NCBI GenBank assembly: GCA_963698775.1
Contig: CAVOSE010000005.1
Location: forward strand, 22,002-86,001
Reading direction: 5' to 3'
DNA from: Thiohalocapsa sp963698775
GTDB taxonomy: Bacteria; Pseudomonadota; Gammaproteobacteria; Chromatiales; Chromatiaceae
Length of the DNA stretch: 64,000 nt
Shown here: one piece after another, positions 54,930-63,675 of the stretch
Numbering within the stretch: the first letter of the stretch is position 1
Layout of the letters: every line of letters starts with the position of its first letter
Notes under the pieces: generated by a model
Seen by the model: only the letters and a program-made list of their open reading frames with translations
What the model was told of the DNA's origin: nothing
Database searches by the model: none
Translations under genes and position numbers: made by a program

Positions 54930-55817
54930 ATGATCAAAGCGCACTCTCAACGTCTCTTGCAGCCTTACTCAGCGCAAGTACAAATCGCTGAATCCGAGCA
55001 TGCACGCGCACTCTCGATGGATGGCGATTTGTGGGAGTTCCAGTTCATTTATGCAAACAGCCGCGATGGCGGTGCAGGCACCGGTCGCCAGCAGGGCCGA
55101 TTCACCAGGGCGGCGCACATCAGGCATTGCGATCTGGAAAGGGTGATCGAAAACGCTTCAATGGAAGACGGTCAAGTAGACCGGCGCATACTAGACCTGG
55201 CGACGTTTCTGCTTAGCGCGCGGCTGCCGTTTGAGGCTGCCGATCGCTATGAATACTGGCTCCTTGACCCCAAAGACAATTCGCCGCTCGCGTTGATTTT
55301 CTCGTGCGTTGACGCGTCGGAGATGGCGTCGTTTCCAAAGCTGACAGACTGGACCGCGCTCCCGGCCGCTGTGATGCCGATCGAAACCAGCGAAGCTGAG
55401 CGCAGCAGCTCTTATGGGCCGGTGAACTACCGGTTCGAACGTTCTGTCGCCGAACGCGCGGGTCACAAACCGAGCGCGCGATGGTTCACCCGGAGATACA
55501 ACGAGGATGAGGATTTTCCGCCTTTCCTCGTGCGCGAAGATTGGGAAAGCGAGGAGCATCACGACCTCTGTCAACGTTATCTGCACCGCCAGGCCCCCCG
55601 GTTACTGATGTTGCATGGAGTGAGTTGGGAGCAACGGCAGAGAATGGAATTGGCGGCAACGGCGAACGCGCTGGACGTGGCCCGCTTCTATCCGCTCTAC
55701 CCGGAAATCGCTGATAACGACGTCATGAATAAGATGCGGATCGAAGCTCGACTGCGAATGGCGGCAGGGGAGACCGCCTATGCGATGGGGCGACGGGATG
55801 GTGTCCTGTATCAGTGA
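54930..55817 (+). CDS. Unrecognised protein downstream of the first aprA
   Basis: Start ATG 54930, 35 bases after aprA. 295 residues, cytoplasmic, no signal or membrane segment. Recognisable blocks are LSMDGDLWEFQFIYANSRDGG, IRHCDLERVIENASMEDGQVD, FEAADRYEYWLLDPKDNSPLA, ARWFTRRYNEDEDFPPFLVRE and a helical end (MNKMRIEARLRMAAGETAYAM). Acidic and Trp/Tyr-rich. The spacing suggests co-transcription with aprBA, so it may help assemble or regulate that enzyme (inference). I do not know its family. Confidence 0.7.
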   Translation: MIKAHSQRLLQPYSAQVQIAESEHARALSMDGDLWEFQFIYANSRDGGAGTGRQQGRFTRAAHIRHCDLERVIENASMEDGQVDRRILDLATFLLSARLPFEAADRYEYWLLDPKDNSPLALIFSCVDASEMASFPKLTDWTALPAAVMPIETSEAERSSSYGPVNYRFERSVAERAGHKPSARWFTRRYNEDEDFPPFLVREDWESEEHHDLCQRYLHRQAPRLLMLHGVSWEQRQRMELAATANALDVARFYPLYPEIADNDVMNKMRIEARLRMAAGETAYAMGRRDGVLYQ

Positions 55818-55958
55818 GGCCCTCGCTTCCGACTACTCAGCGTTGCTCTGTAGCACTGGCACGGGCCTGCAAACAGACTGACCTCGTCAAACCAACAAGG
55901 AGCTGCAGAACGACGTTGCGCCTCGCTGAGAGTGTGCCAGTGGCTGCAATCTTCGAAA

Positions 55959-56213
55959 ATGACTAAATCTGATCACGGCATCGATGCGACAACGATCGAG
56001 GAATCGATCTCGATGCTTGAGCAATACGTCGCCGCTGATGAGCTCGCTCCGCTGATAGTCGTTTTGCGCGAGCTGGCAGAAAAGCCGGGAGACGCGGCTT
56101 TGTTGGCGCGGCTCTCCGAGGCCGTTGAAGACCTCGGCATTCTGCAGGGCGCTGTGCTGACTTATGCGCCTGCCATTGCGGGTCTGCTGTCGGACGATCC
56201 GTTCGGCGACTGA
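55959..56213 (+). CDS. Small helical protein between the two apr loci
   Basis: Start ATG 55959 (MTKSDHGIDATTIEESI). 84 residues, acidic and helical (SMLEQYVAADELAPLIVVLRE, LLARLSEAVEDLGILQGAVLTY), ending LLSDDPFGD. No motif recognised. It follows the 295-residue protein by 141 bases and may belong to the same transcript. Possibly an adaptor or small regulator. Confidence 0.55.
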   Translation: MTKSDHGIDATTIEESISMLEQYVAADELAPLIVVLRELAEKPGDAALLARLSEAVEDLGILQGAVLTYAPAIAGLLSDDPFGD

Positions 56214-56807
56214 GCTTTCCGCGCGGGACGATGCCTGACCGGCAGGATGATGATGTCCATCGGGGCCAGAATTGCCGGGCGGGGTCTCAGCTGCTGACGA
56301 TCAGGGCGATGTGCGGGGAGAATTCGGACCAGGCGCAATGTTGGGCGTGTTGTGCGGACGGGCAACGCGCGACCGGATTATCCGCGACGCCTGCGTCTAT
56401 GCGTTTCCGCGGTCGCGCTATACCGGACCTGTGGAGGTACGTGGGCTGGAAGGTTTCGACCGTTCGCTCAGCTCGCGGACGGCGAGTGCGGCGCTACGGG
56501 CCTGAAATCGGGAGAGCTGTGACGTTGCGGGCTAAAAACACAATTACTTGGAGGGATTCCGCCGTCTGCAAGGACATCATTAAAAGCAGTTATGCCGCCC
56601 GAAAATGTATGAGTCGCTGAGCATGTACTGAAAAGCTTATACTGCCTTGTCGTCGTCACTGGGAGCTGCTGTCAGCCTGTCGGTGTCCCAGCGGAACGGT
56701 CGGATATCCGTTCTTGCGGCATAACCAATCGACCTGATGCGAGGGCGGATCGGGTCGCGTTTCCCTGAGACAATCTCGGGCACCAACTGAAGTGGAGTCA
56801 CCATCCA
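56214..56807. other. Intergenic region upstream of aprM
   Basis: 594 bases with no credible gene. AT-rich near 56530-56640. Should contain the promoter of the strongly expressed aprMBA operon. The best candidate is listed separately. No operator-like inverted repeat was identified. Confidence 0.4.
56638..56643 (+). promoter_or_regulatory. Candidate -10 box for aprMBA
   Basis: TATACT preceded by GCT. The region 17-18 bases upstream (TCGCTG) is a weak -35. It would give a 160-base leader before aprM. Confidence 0.35.
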
Positions 56808-57671
56808 ATGATCACAAGTAACCCTTTCGCGGCGCTGTCCGCGAACCTTCCGCTCGAGCCGGGGGTCATGCAAGCGTACGTCGTTCTGATGGTCCTGTTG
56901 GTCATCGGCGGCACCTTGCTCGACGTTGTGCACAAGAAGAGCGCCAAATACTTCTTCGAGAAGGGGCAGTCGCTGAAAAAGATTGCCAAGCGTCAAGTCG
57001 GTGGCGGCCAGAAGGTCGGTATCGCGGTCAACACGATTGCGGGTGAGGTGTTGACCTCGAGCGAGTTCGCGAACCCTGAGCGCCGGATCTCGCACCTGTT
57101 CACGATGTACGGCTTCGTCTTCTTCGTAGCGACCACGGCCATCTTGATCTTTGGCCTGCCAGCAGCCGAAGGCGGTGGTTCAGGTCTTGCTGCCTTGTTG
57201 TGGCACCTTGGCGCCCTGTCGATCTGCATCGGGGGCTACTGGTTCTGGTTCAAGATCCGCGTCGATGTGCGTTCCGAGGGGAACGAGTGGCACAACGTGC
57301 ACCAGTCCGACCTGTTCATCGTCTCGCTGCTGCTGATGGCTTCCTTTGCGTTGATCTGGTCGTTCCTGCAGGCGAGCACCGGCTCGACCTCGGTGCTGAG
57401 CATGATCGCTTTCATCGTCTTCATCGTCGCGTCCACCACGCTGTTCAGTACGATCCTGTGGTCGAAGTTTGCACACATGTTCTTCAAGCCCGCGGCCGCC
57501 TTCCAGAAGAAAGTCGCCGTGGCGGACGGCTCGCGCGACAAGCTGCCCGAGATTCCCGACCTGTCCAGCGCGGAGTGCAAGGAACGCTACCCCGACATCC
57601 CGGAGTACATGGGTGAAAACCCGCCGAACATGGGGCTCGGCATCAAGCGCGAAGCGCCCAACCACTACTGA
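56808..57671 (+). CDS. aprM: AprM, membrane anchor/electron acceptor of APS reductase
   Basis: 287 residues. About five or six membrane segments (AYVVLMVLLVIGGTLLDVV, MYGFVFFVATTAILIFGL, ALLWHLGALSICIGGYWFWF, LFIVSLLLMASFALIWSFL, VLSMIAFIVFIVASTTLFS), with His residues inside or near them. The cytoplasmic C-terminal tail has SAECKERYPDIPEYMGENPPNMG. Gene order aprM-aprB-aprA and sequence character match the Chromatiaceae type, in which AprM is proposed to link AprBA to the quinone pool. Fifty-two bases before the second aprB. Confidence 0.92.
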   Translation: MITSNPFAALSANLPLEPGVMQAYVVLMVLLVIGGTLLDVVHKKSAKYFFEKGQSLKKIAKRQVGGGQKVGIAVNTIAGEVLTSSEFANPERRISHLFTMYGFVFFVATTAILIFGLPAAEGGGSGLAALLWHLGALSICIGGYWFWFKIRVDVRSEGNEWHNVHQSDLFIVSLLLMASFALIWSFLQASTGSTSVLSMIAFIVFIVASTTLFSTILWSKFAHMFFKPAAAFQKKVAVADGSRDKLPEIPDLSSAECKERYPDIPEYMGENPPNMGLGIKREAPNHY

Positions 57672-57723
57672 TCGTGAGTCGCTGACACAAGTCACCCACT
57701 CACGTCGCTAAGAGGAATTCAAT

Positions 57724-58206
57724 ATGCCAACTTTCGTCTACATGACTCGCTGTGACGGTTGCGGCCAGTGTGTCGACATCTGCCCGTCGGATATCATGCA
57801 CATTGATCCGGTGGTGCGTCGCGCCTACAACATCGAGCCGAACATGTGCTGGGAGTGCTACTCCTGCGTCAAGGCTTGCCCGCACAACGCGATCGACGTT
57901 CGCGGCTACGCTGATTTTGCGCCGCTCGGTCACTCGGTGCGGGTGCAGCGTGATGAGGAGAAAGGCGTCATCGCCTGGCGGATCATCTTCCGCAACGGCG
58001 AGAAGGATATGAACCTGCTGGCGCCGATCACGACCAAGCCCTGGGGCAAGCACATTCCGCAACTGGCCGATGTGCCGCCTCCGAGCGATGAAATGCGCGA
58101 CAGCCAATACTTGTTCAACGAGCCGAAATACATTCGCTTCGATGATGGCGGTCTGCACACGCTCGAAGCCGGCGGGTTGGCACTGAAAACTGGGGTGTAC
58201 GAATAA
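57724..58206 (+). CDS. aprB2: APS reductase beta subunit AprB, locus 2 (AprMBA lineage)
   Basis: 160 residues. First cluster CDGCGQCVDICP (no long insert) and second CWECYSCVKACPHNAIDVRG. The tail EPKYIRFDDGGLHTLEAGG contacts AprA. The first cluster motif is clearly different from locus 1. Stop TAA overlaps the aprA start (TAATG). Confidence 0.93.
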   Translation: MPTFVYMTRCDGCGQCVDICPSDIMHIDPVVRRAYNIEPNMCWECYSCVKACPHNAIDVRGYADFAPLGHSVRVQRDEEKGVIAWRIIFRNGEKDMNLLAPITTKPWGKHIPQLADVPPPSDEMRDSQYLFNEPKYIRFDDGGLHTLEAGGLALKTGVYE

Positions 58207-60089
58207 TGAGCTACAAGACAATCGTTGAGGATGGCATCGACATCCTGGTGTGCGGCGCAGGCCTAGGCGGCACTGGTGCTGCTTTCGAGGCCCGCTACTG
58301 GGGCAAAGACAAGAAGATCGTCGTCGCCGAGAAGGCGAACATCGATCGTTCCGGTGCCGTTGCTCAGGGCCTATATGCCATCAACTGCTACATGGGCACG
58401 CGATTCGGCGAGAATAACCCGGAAGACCACGTTCGCTACGCGCGCATCGACCTGATGGGCATGGTCCGGGAGGACCTCCTGTTCGATATGGCCCGTCACG
58501 TGGACTCGACTGTGCACCAGTTCGAGGAATGGGGCCTGCCGTTGATGCGTAACCCCAAGACTGGCGCTTACCAGCGCGAAGGGCGCTGGCAGATCATGAT
58601 TCACGGCGAGTCGTACAAGCCGATCGTCGCCGAGGCGGCCAAGAAGTCCGCTGACAAGGTCTTCAACCGCGTCTGCGTCACCCATCTGTTGATGGATGAA
58701 TCCAAGGAGAATCGCGTCGCTGGTGCCGTTGGGTTCAATGTCCGCACCGGCAACTACCACGTCTTCAAGTCCAAGGCGGTCGTTGTCGCTGCCGGTGGCG
58801 CGTCCAACATCTTCAAGCCGCGGTCGGTTGGTGAAGGTGCTGGTCGTGTCTGGTACGCCCCCTGGTCATCCGGGTCTGCCTATGGCTTGATGATCACGGC
58901 CGGCGCCAAGATGACGCAGATGGAGAACAGAATCGTTCTCGCTCGCTTCAAAGACGGCTATGGTCCGGTCGGTGCCTACTTCCTGCATCTGAAGACCTAT
59001 ACCCAGAACGGCATGGGCGAAGAGTACGAGTCCAAGTGGTTCCCGGCTCTGGAGAAGATGGTCGGTAAGCGTTACCTGGATGTCGAGGCCTCGCACCTTT
59101 CACATCGCCCGATTCCCACCTGCCTGCGGAATCATGCATTCATCAATGAGGTCGCCGCCGGCCGCGGTCCGATCCACATGGTGACGATGGAGGCGTTCCA
59201 GGACCCGCATCTCGAAGAGATCGGCTGGCACAACTTCTTGGGCATGACCGTCGGTCAGGCTGTGTTGTGGGCAGCGACGGACGTCAACCCGAAGTACGAA
59301 AACCCCGAGCTGACGACCTCCGAGCCCTACGTCATGGGTTCTCATGCCACCGGTTGTGGGGCTTGGTGTTCCGGTCCCGAGGACGTGTCCCCAGACGAAT
59401 ATTTCTGGGGATACAACCGCATGACCACGGTGGAAGGTCTGTTCGGTGCAGGTGACGCGGTTGGTGGAACGCCCCATGCGTTCTCGTCCGGTTCGTTCAC
59501 CGAAGGCCGGCTTGCCGCCAAGGCTGCCTGCAAGTACATCGACGACGGTAAGGCCGAGGGAATCCGCGTCTCTGAAACCCAGATCAACCGTCGCAAGGAA
59601 GAGATCTACAAGCCGATGGAGCACTACAAGATCTATCGGAACGAGATCACTGCCGGTTCGGTGAACCCGAACTACATCAACCCGCGGCAGGGTCTGGATC
59701 GCTTGCAGAAGCTGATGGATGAGTATTGCGGCGGCGTCACGGTCAATTACATGACCAACGAGAAGCTGCTGCACATCGGGATGAAAAAGCTCAAACTCCT
59801 GGAAGAGGACCTTGAAAAGGTTGCGGCAGAGAACATCCATGAGTTGCTGCGTGCCTGGGAGCTGAAGCATCGCCATCTCACGTCCGAGTCCGTCATGCAT
59901 CACACGCTGTTCCGTAAGGAAACGCGCTGGCCGGGTTATTACTACCGCGGTGACGCGATGAAGGTGGACGACGACAATTGGCATGTGCTGACGGTGTCGC
60001 GCCGTGACCCTGAGACCGGCGAATACACCATGGAGAAGGCGCCGTGCTACCACCTGATCGAGGACAAGCCCGAGGCTAAGGCGGCTTAA
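58206..60089 (+). CDS. aprA2: APS reductase alpha subunit AprA, locus 2 (AprMBA lineage)
   Basis: 627 residues. FAD site DILVCGAGLGGTGAAFEA, DRSGAVAQGLYAINCYMG, substrate Arg in LARFKDGYGPVGAYF, His in VMGSHATGCGAWCSGPEDV, and GLFGAGDAVGGTPHAFSSGS. Codon usage is visibly less GC-biased (more GTC/GCT/ATC with GAG/AAG) than the neighbours, typical of highly expressed genes. Same reaction as locus 1, probably the main enzyme because it has aprM and a strong terminator. Confidence 0.95.
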   Translation: MSYKTIVEDGIDILVCGAGLGGTGAAFEARYWGKDKKIVVAEKANIDRSGAVAQGLYAINCYMGTRFGENNPEDHVRYARIDLMGMVREDLLFDMARHVDSTVHQFEEWGLPLMRNPKTGAYQREGRWQIMIHGESYKPIVAEAAKKSADKVFNRVCVTHLLMDESKENRVAGAVGFNVRTGNYHVFKSKAVVVAAGGASNIFKPRSVGEGAGRVWYAPWSSGSAYGLMITAGAKMTQMENRIVLARFKDGYGPVGAYFLHLKTYTQNGMGEEYESKWFPALEKMVGKRYLDVEASHLSHRPIPTCLRNHAFINEVAAGRGPIHMVTMEAFQDPHLEEIGWHNFLGMTVGQAVLWAATDVNPKYENPELTTSEPYVMGSHATGCGAWCSGPEDVSPDEYFWGYNRMTTVEGLFGAGDAVGGTPHAFSSGSFTEGRLAAKAACKYIDDGKAEGIRVSETQINRRKEEIYKPMEHYKIYRNEITAGSVNPNYINPRQGLDRLQKLMDEYCGGVTVNYMTNEKLLHIGMKKLKLLEEDLEKVAAENIHELLRAWELKHRHLTSESVMHHTLFRKETRWPGYYYRGDAMKVDDDNWHVLTVSRRDPETGEYTMEKAPCYHLIEDKPEAKAA

Positions 60090-60102
60090 GCCGTCCATGA
60101 AG

Positions 60103-60134
60103 CCGGGGCCCCAACACGGGGGCCCCGGGTTTTT
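60103..60134 (+). terminator. Rho-independent terminator of aprMBA
   Basis: Ten-bp stem CCGGGGCCCC (60103-60112) with GGGGCCCCGG (60119-60128), a six-base loop, then a GTTTTT run. Thirteen bases after the aprA stop. Confidence 0.93.
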
Positions 60135-60305
60135 CCTGCTGAAGCTGCGTTTGTGGTGCCAGCGTTTGAGCGCGTGTCCTATGCGGTGACACGATCACCA
60201 CAGAATAGGGTCGGTGACGATCGAGCTGGTTGCGTCGCTTCGAACTCGCCGGATTAAGCAAGAGCCCGCGGAAAAATTCGTTACGCTTAGCAATGGCGAC
60301 CTGAC

Positions 60306-60656
60306 ATGAACATTATCGAACAATCAGACGAAGAGATTTTGGAGATCGCTAACCCGATGTGGGACGAGCTGATCAAGTTCTCGAACAAAGGGCAATACGG
60401 TAAATTTATTCGAAAATTCTCGTACGAGCTGCTACTCGGACTAAACGAGGTTGAGCTCGGGAAACAGTTTGCCCACAGCGAACTGTCTCGGAATCTGGTC
60501 GAAGAGCGAGACTTGCTCGGCCTCATCAGACGTGGCCAACATGTGACCGTGCTTTATCGGGTGCGGAGCACGGAGAAGGAAGGGGAGTGGCTGGGAAGAA
60601 TGGTTCTCGGCTACGAGAAGGGAGAAGTACGTATTTTTGCCGCATCGATTTTTTAG
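60306..60656 (+). CDS. Unrecognised small protein upstream of a SlyD-like gene
   Basis: 116 residues, soluble (SDEEILEIANPMWDELIKFS, YGKFIRKFSYELLLGLNEVEL, ITVLYR-like HVTVLYRVRSTEKEGEWL, YEKGEVRIFAASIF). The pattern of an N-terminal helix pair followed by beta-strands is reminiscent of NTF2-like folds, but this is only suggestive. Apparently AT-richer than the apr genes. Four bases before the next gene, so a two-gene unit. Confidence 0.65.
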   Translation: MNIIEQSDEEILEIANPMWDELIKFSNKGQYGKFIRKFSYELLLGLNEVELGKQFAHSELSRNLVEERDLLGLIRRGQHVTVLYRVRSTEKEGEWLGRMVLGYEKGEVRIFAASIF

Positions 60657-60660
60657 GGAT

Positions 60661-61170
60661 ATGACAGAAACAATTCAACACGGTAAGTACGTCGAGCTGA
60701 CATACAAGGTCATCGACGCCAAGACCGGCGATGTTCTGACGGCGGTCGAGTTCCCCTTGGGCTATGTCCATGGCATCAACGACGTGCTTTCGTCTCAAGT
60801 CATGGCAGAACTGGATGGGAAAACGGTTCAGGACAGGATCTCGGTGGAGCTGGATGGCAACAAACTGTTTGGTCCCAGGGATGAGTCCTTGGTCGTTACG
60901 GATTACATCGAGAATGTGCCCGAAGCCTACAGAGAAGTGGGCACGACCATCGTTATGGAGAACGACCAGGGGCAGACAAAGACTTTCCTGGTCACGCGGA
61001 TCGACGAGAAGACGCTGACGATTGATGGAAACAATCCGTTATGTGGTCGACAAGTCCTGTTTGATCTGGAGATACTGACCGTCAGGGATGCAACGGAAGC
61101 GGAGACAGCAGCTGGCGGAAAGGTTGAAGCGCGTCCTGATCTTAGAGGCGTTAAGCCTGTACCGCTTTAG
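60661..61170 (+). CDS. SlyD-type FKBP peptidyl-prolyl isomerase, copy 1
   Basis: Start ATG 60661. 169 residues with the SlyD layout: FKBP half (KYVELTYKVIDAKTGDVL), GYVHGINDVLSSQVMAELDG, the insert-in-flap chaperone domain (FGPRDESLVVTDYIENVPEAY, IVMENDQGQTKTFLVTRID) and LTIDGNNPLCGRQVLFDLEIL. The His-rich metal-binding tail of E. coli SlyD is absent. Likely a folding helper. Its neighbourhood suggests clients among redox or apr proteins, but this is inference. Confidence 0.85.
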   Translation: MTETIQHGKYVELTYKVIDAKTGDVLTAVEFPLGYVHGINDVLSSQVMAELDGKTVQDRISVELDGNKLFGPRDESLVVTDYIENVPEAYREVGTTIVMENDQGQTKTFLVTRIDEKTLTIDGNNPLCGRQVLFDLEILTVRDATEAETAAGGKVEARPDLRGVKPVPL

Positions 61171-61239
61171 CAAACGACCCCATACCACCCGCGCCAAAAT
61201 CCCCGGGAAAGAGTGCCTCCGGGCAATAGGTCATTAACT

Positions 61240-61560
61240 ATGCAGCTGAACCTTGATTCGACACTCTTCGAAGAACAACAGATGCTGTTGGTCCGTGAGC
61301 TGGTCCAGAACATCCGGGTCAAGCTGCAGGAAGCCGGCATCACGGGTAACGAATTGGAAGATGTGACGGCAAGCATCGCTTTCAGCGTTGCCAGCACGAT
61401 CGATGACACGTCGGCGATCGAAGTCGACGGGACCGAGGTCCACCCGTACCTGACGTTTCGCACGTCGGATGATGACTTGACTCACTGCGGCGAGAATGCG
61501 TACACGCATGAGTTCGTCTACGAGGTCTTGCGCAGTATGGCCGAGAACGGGTCCAAGTGA
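61240..61560 (+). CDS. Unrecognised small protein
   Basis: Start ATG 61240 (MQLNLDSTLFEEQQMLLVRE). 106 residues, soluble. N-terminal helices (RELVQNIRVKLQEAGITGNELEDVTASIAF) and a C-terminal HPYLTFRTSDDDLTHCGENAYTHEFVYEVL. One Cys, several His and acidic residues in the C-terminus. Family not known to me. Same strand as the SlyD-like gene, 69 bases downstream. Confidence 0.6.
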   Translation: MQLNLDSTLFEEQQMLLVRELVQNIRVKLQEAGITGNELEDVTASIAFSVASTIDDTSAIEVDGTEVHPYLTFRTSDDDLTHCGENAYTHEFVYEVLRSMAENGSK

Positions 61561-61737
61561 TCGTGCGTGCTACGGACTGCTTTGTGATCTCGCTGCAGGG
61601 CCATTGACGGCCCCAGGCCACTCGACCGGTTCTCGTTCGGGACTTGGCGAGTGAAGTGTTGAAATGTAGTACCCAAACGGGCGCGCGCCGCGCAATTGGC
61701 GCGTTCCCTCCAATCCACAGTGACGAGAAGGTGACTT

Positions 61738-61899
61738 ATGAGCCAGCAACCCAAGAGCAGACCAAAGGTTCCGGAAGGTAAGGCGCGCTATTACAAGACC
61801 ACGCAAATGGCGCCAAATGAGAAGGGATTCGTTGGTTATCAGACGACCTGGGACACGCTCCAAAAAGAGGTCGAATATAAGACCCCGAAACGGCCCTAA
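61738..61899 (+). CDS. 53-residue basic small protein
   Basis: ATG 61738 preceded by GAGAAGGTGACTT, a good ribosome site. The product starts MSQQPKSRPKVPEGKARYYK and ends TLQKEVEYKTPKRP. It is Lys/Pro-rich with aromatic residues (YYKTTQMAPNEKGFVGYQTTW). No membrane segment. Continuous codon structure and the ribosome site favour a real gene. Function unknown. Confidence 0.55.
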   Translation: MSQQPKSRPKVPEGKARYYKTTQMAPNEKGFVGYQTTWDTLQKEVEYKTPKRP

Positions 61900-61963
61900 G
61901 CGGCGAGACGGGCAGCTCGCCCTGTCGTTACCGTTCACTCTGCCGTTTCAGGTAGCTTGATCG

Positions 61964-62041
61964 CGATGGGTTTCGTCCCGCCGCCTATCCTACGAGCCGT
62001 CCCTATCCCGTAGGATGGGGATAGCGCAGCGAAACCCATCA
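61964..62041. repeat. Extended GATGGGTTTCG palindromic repeat
   Basis: Outer arms GATGGGTTTCG (61965-61975) and CGAAACCCATC (62030-62040). Inner arms CTATCCTACG (61985-61994) and CGTAGGAT with GGGGATAG (62009 onward). Forms a long interrupted hairpin in the 243-base gap between the convergent small gene and slyD copy 2, where it may terminate both transcripts. Related to the repeat at 45958. Confidence 0.85.
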
Positions 62042-62142
62042 AACCCCGAAAGGGGCGGAGTCTGAACGCTTACAACTAAGCTCCTCATGTCCGTAAGTTA
62101 GACCGTCGCGGAGGTGACTCCGCGAAACAGATATCCCTTAAC

Positions 62143-62652
62143 TCATTGTTTAGGGCTTGGGATAGGGTCGTCCTCGACTGTACCGCCGTACTCCCGCTCT
62201 TCAGCGGTTGCATCGCGAACCGACAGAATTGTCACCTGGTAGATTACCTCCCTGCCACAGAGGGGGTTGTTGCCATCAAAGGTGATCGTGTCTCCTTCAA
62301 TCTTGGTCACCAGAAAGCTCTTCATTCGACCCTGGTTGTTTTCCATCAAGATCTGGCTGCCGAGCTGGCGATAGCTGCGCGGTACGACAGCAGTCTTTTG
62401 CGTGATCACGAGCGACTCGTCTCTCGGACCGTATAGCTCGTTGCAGTCGACAAGCAGGTCAGCACGTTCGCCTTGCGCCTTGCCTTCGAGCTCCCGGGTC
62501 AGTGTCGGTGCCAAGATCTCATTGACGCCGTGGACGTAGTTGCGTGGGCGAGAGACTTCGGTCAGAACCGCGCCGGTCTTGCTGTCCCGCACGAGGTAAG
62601 TGAGTTCGACGTACTTGCCGTCGGAGATGGTGTTTGTGCTGGTTTCCGTCAT
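62143..62652 (-). CDS. SlyD-type FKBP peptidyl-prolyl isomerase, copy 2
   Basis: 169 residues, the same length and architecture as the copy at 60661 but diverged and on the opposite strand (KYVELTYLVRDSKTGAVL, NYVHGVNEILAPTLTRELEG, YGPRDESLVITQKTAVVPRSY, ILMENNQGRMKSFLVTKIEG, DGNNPLCGREVIYQVTIL). The shared N-terminal MTET and the DGNNPLCGR block show recent common ancestry. Tail PIPSPKQ lacks His. Probably an ancient duplication flanking the small-gene set. Confidence 0.85.
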   Translation of the reverse strand: MTETSTNTISDGKYVELTYLVRDSKTGAVLTEVSRPRNYVHGVNEILAPTLTRELEGKAQGERADLLVDCNELYGPRDESLVITQKTAVVPRSYRQLGSQILMENNQGRMKSFLVTKIEGDTITFDGNNPLCGREVIYQVTILSVRDATAEEREYGGTVEDDPIPSPKQ

Positions 62653-63052
62653 GGTGGCCTCCGGAAGGCTATGGGTTGTGGGGAGCCAAGGTCCCTGCGG
62701 CCCGAGCGCCGCTGGGGCAGAGCTGCCGCGGCCGAGGTGTGATGTTGGGGGCTGTCGGCTATGGACTAAACCTACGAAGCGCGGGGCCGAGATTGTCGAT
62801 AGACCGCTCCTGCGAGGGATCTTCGCGACATATCACCGTTGAACGAACGGTGAATCATCCCGAGTTTACAAGGCGATACCCGATGCTGATGCCGCCTTAC
62901 GGGTTGCCAGATTCGATTTCAGTTCATTTTAGCCAGCAGGTGATCCCCCTTGCCGACAAAACTTCTCGTCATCGAGAATAATGCGATCTCCGACCTCGCG
63001 TTGGAAGGCGACTCAGGCGGTGCTCGCCAGGAACGAGGAAGCGCAGTCGGTC
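62653..63052. other. Intergenic stretch, nothing recognised
   Basis: 400 bases upstream of slyD copy 2 (minus) and the broken gene (plus). Short frames here lack ribosome sites. AT-rich at 62860-62980, where promoters are likely, but no boxes are convincing. Confidence 0.35.
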
Positions 63053-63675
63053 ATGGAAGACCAATCCGGTCCGATCGCCCTGGCGCGGGCGTTGTCTGAC
63101 TTCTTTCAGATCGCCGGGGTCTTGGAGAGTGGGGCAGCGCAGCTGGAGCCGGAAGAATTGCAAGAATTCTGCGCCTACGGGCTGGACTTGCTTGATCGCC
63201 TCGCTTTTCTGGTACGCAAGGTTGAGATCATGGATAAGCGAGACAGGGTTGCGCGCATGTTCGCCTCAATGGGGGTTTGGGTCGCTCGCCGCGGCGCGAT
63301 CATCGATAACCTCGAGGGAACCGCGGACGGTTTCGGCATGATCGTGAACGCTACGCACGAAACCGATGATCTCCGCTCCCGTGCAACCTCATGGAGGAAG
63401 TCATCGAGGCCGCATCGGTGAGGTTGCAACTGGACGAGGATCGTGGTGACGCCGCGTCCTTGGCGCGTGATCAATCTCAATGCAGGCATCGCCGCGACGC
63501 GATCCCTCGACGCGGAGCTCATGGAGCGAACGTTCGAAAGAATGGGCCGACGGCTGCCCTACGACATGCCGGAGTTTTCGCCGACGGCATGCGGCAAGCG
63601 GCGTTCCAAAACGTCCCGGACGCGGTCAGTGATGCGTAGGCGCAGGAAAAGGTGGCCGACCAGCGGCGCCCACTA
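63053..63675 (+). pseudogene. Unrecognised helical protein with frameshifts
   Basis: From ATG 63053 the frame encodes SGPIALARALSDFFQIAGVLE, LQEFCAYGLDLLDRLAFLVRK and MFASMGVWVARRGAIIDNLEG. At about 63385 the sense moves to another frame (MEEVIEAASVRLQLDEDRGD), then to a third (PWRVINLNAGIAATRSLDAEL, RTFERMGRRLPYDMPEF) and further scraps (AFQNVPDAVSDA) to about 63675. At least two indels break a single original gene of about 210 residues. Family not identified. Confidence 0.6.

Noticed and set aside
56231..56620. 129-codon plus-strand frame upstream of aprM
   Set aside because: Arg-rich without ribosome site or motif. Treated as intergenic.
60135..60305. Possible second promoter or riboswitch before the 116-residue gene
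   Set aside because: No fold or box pair convincing enough to list.
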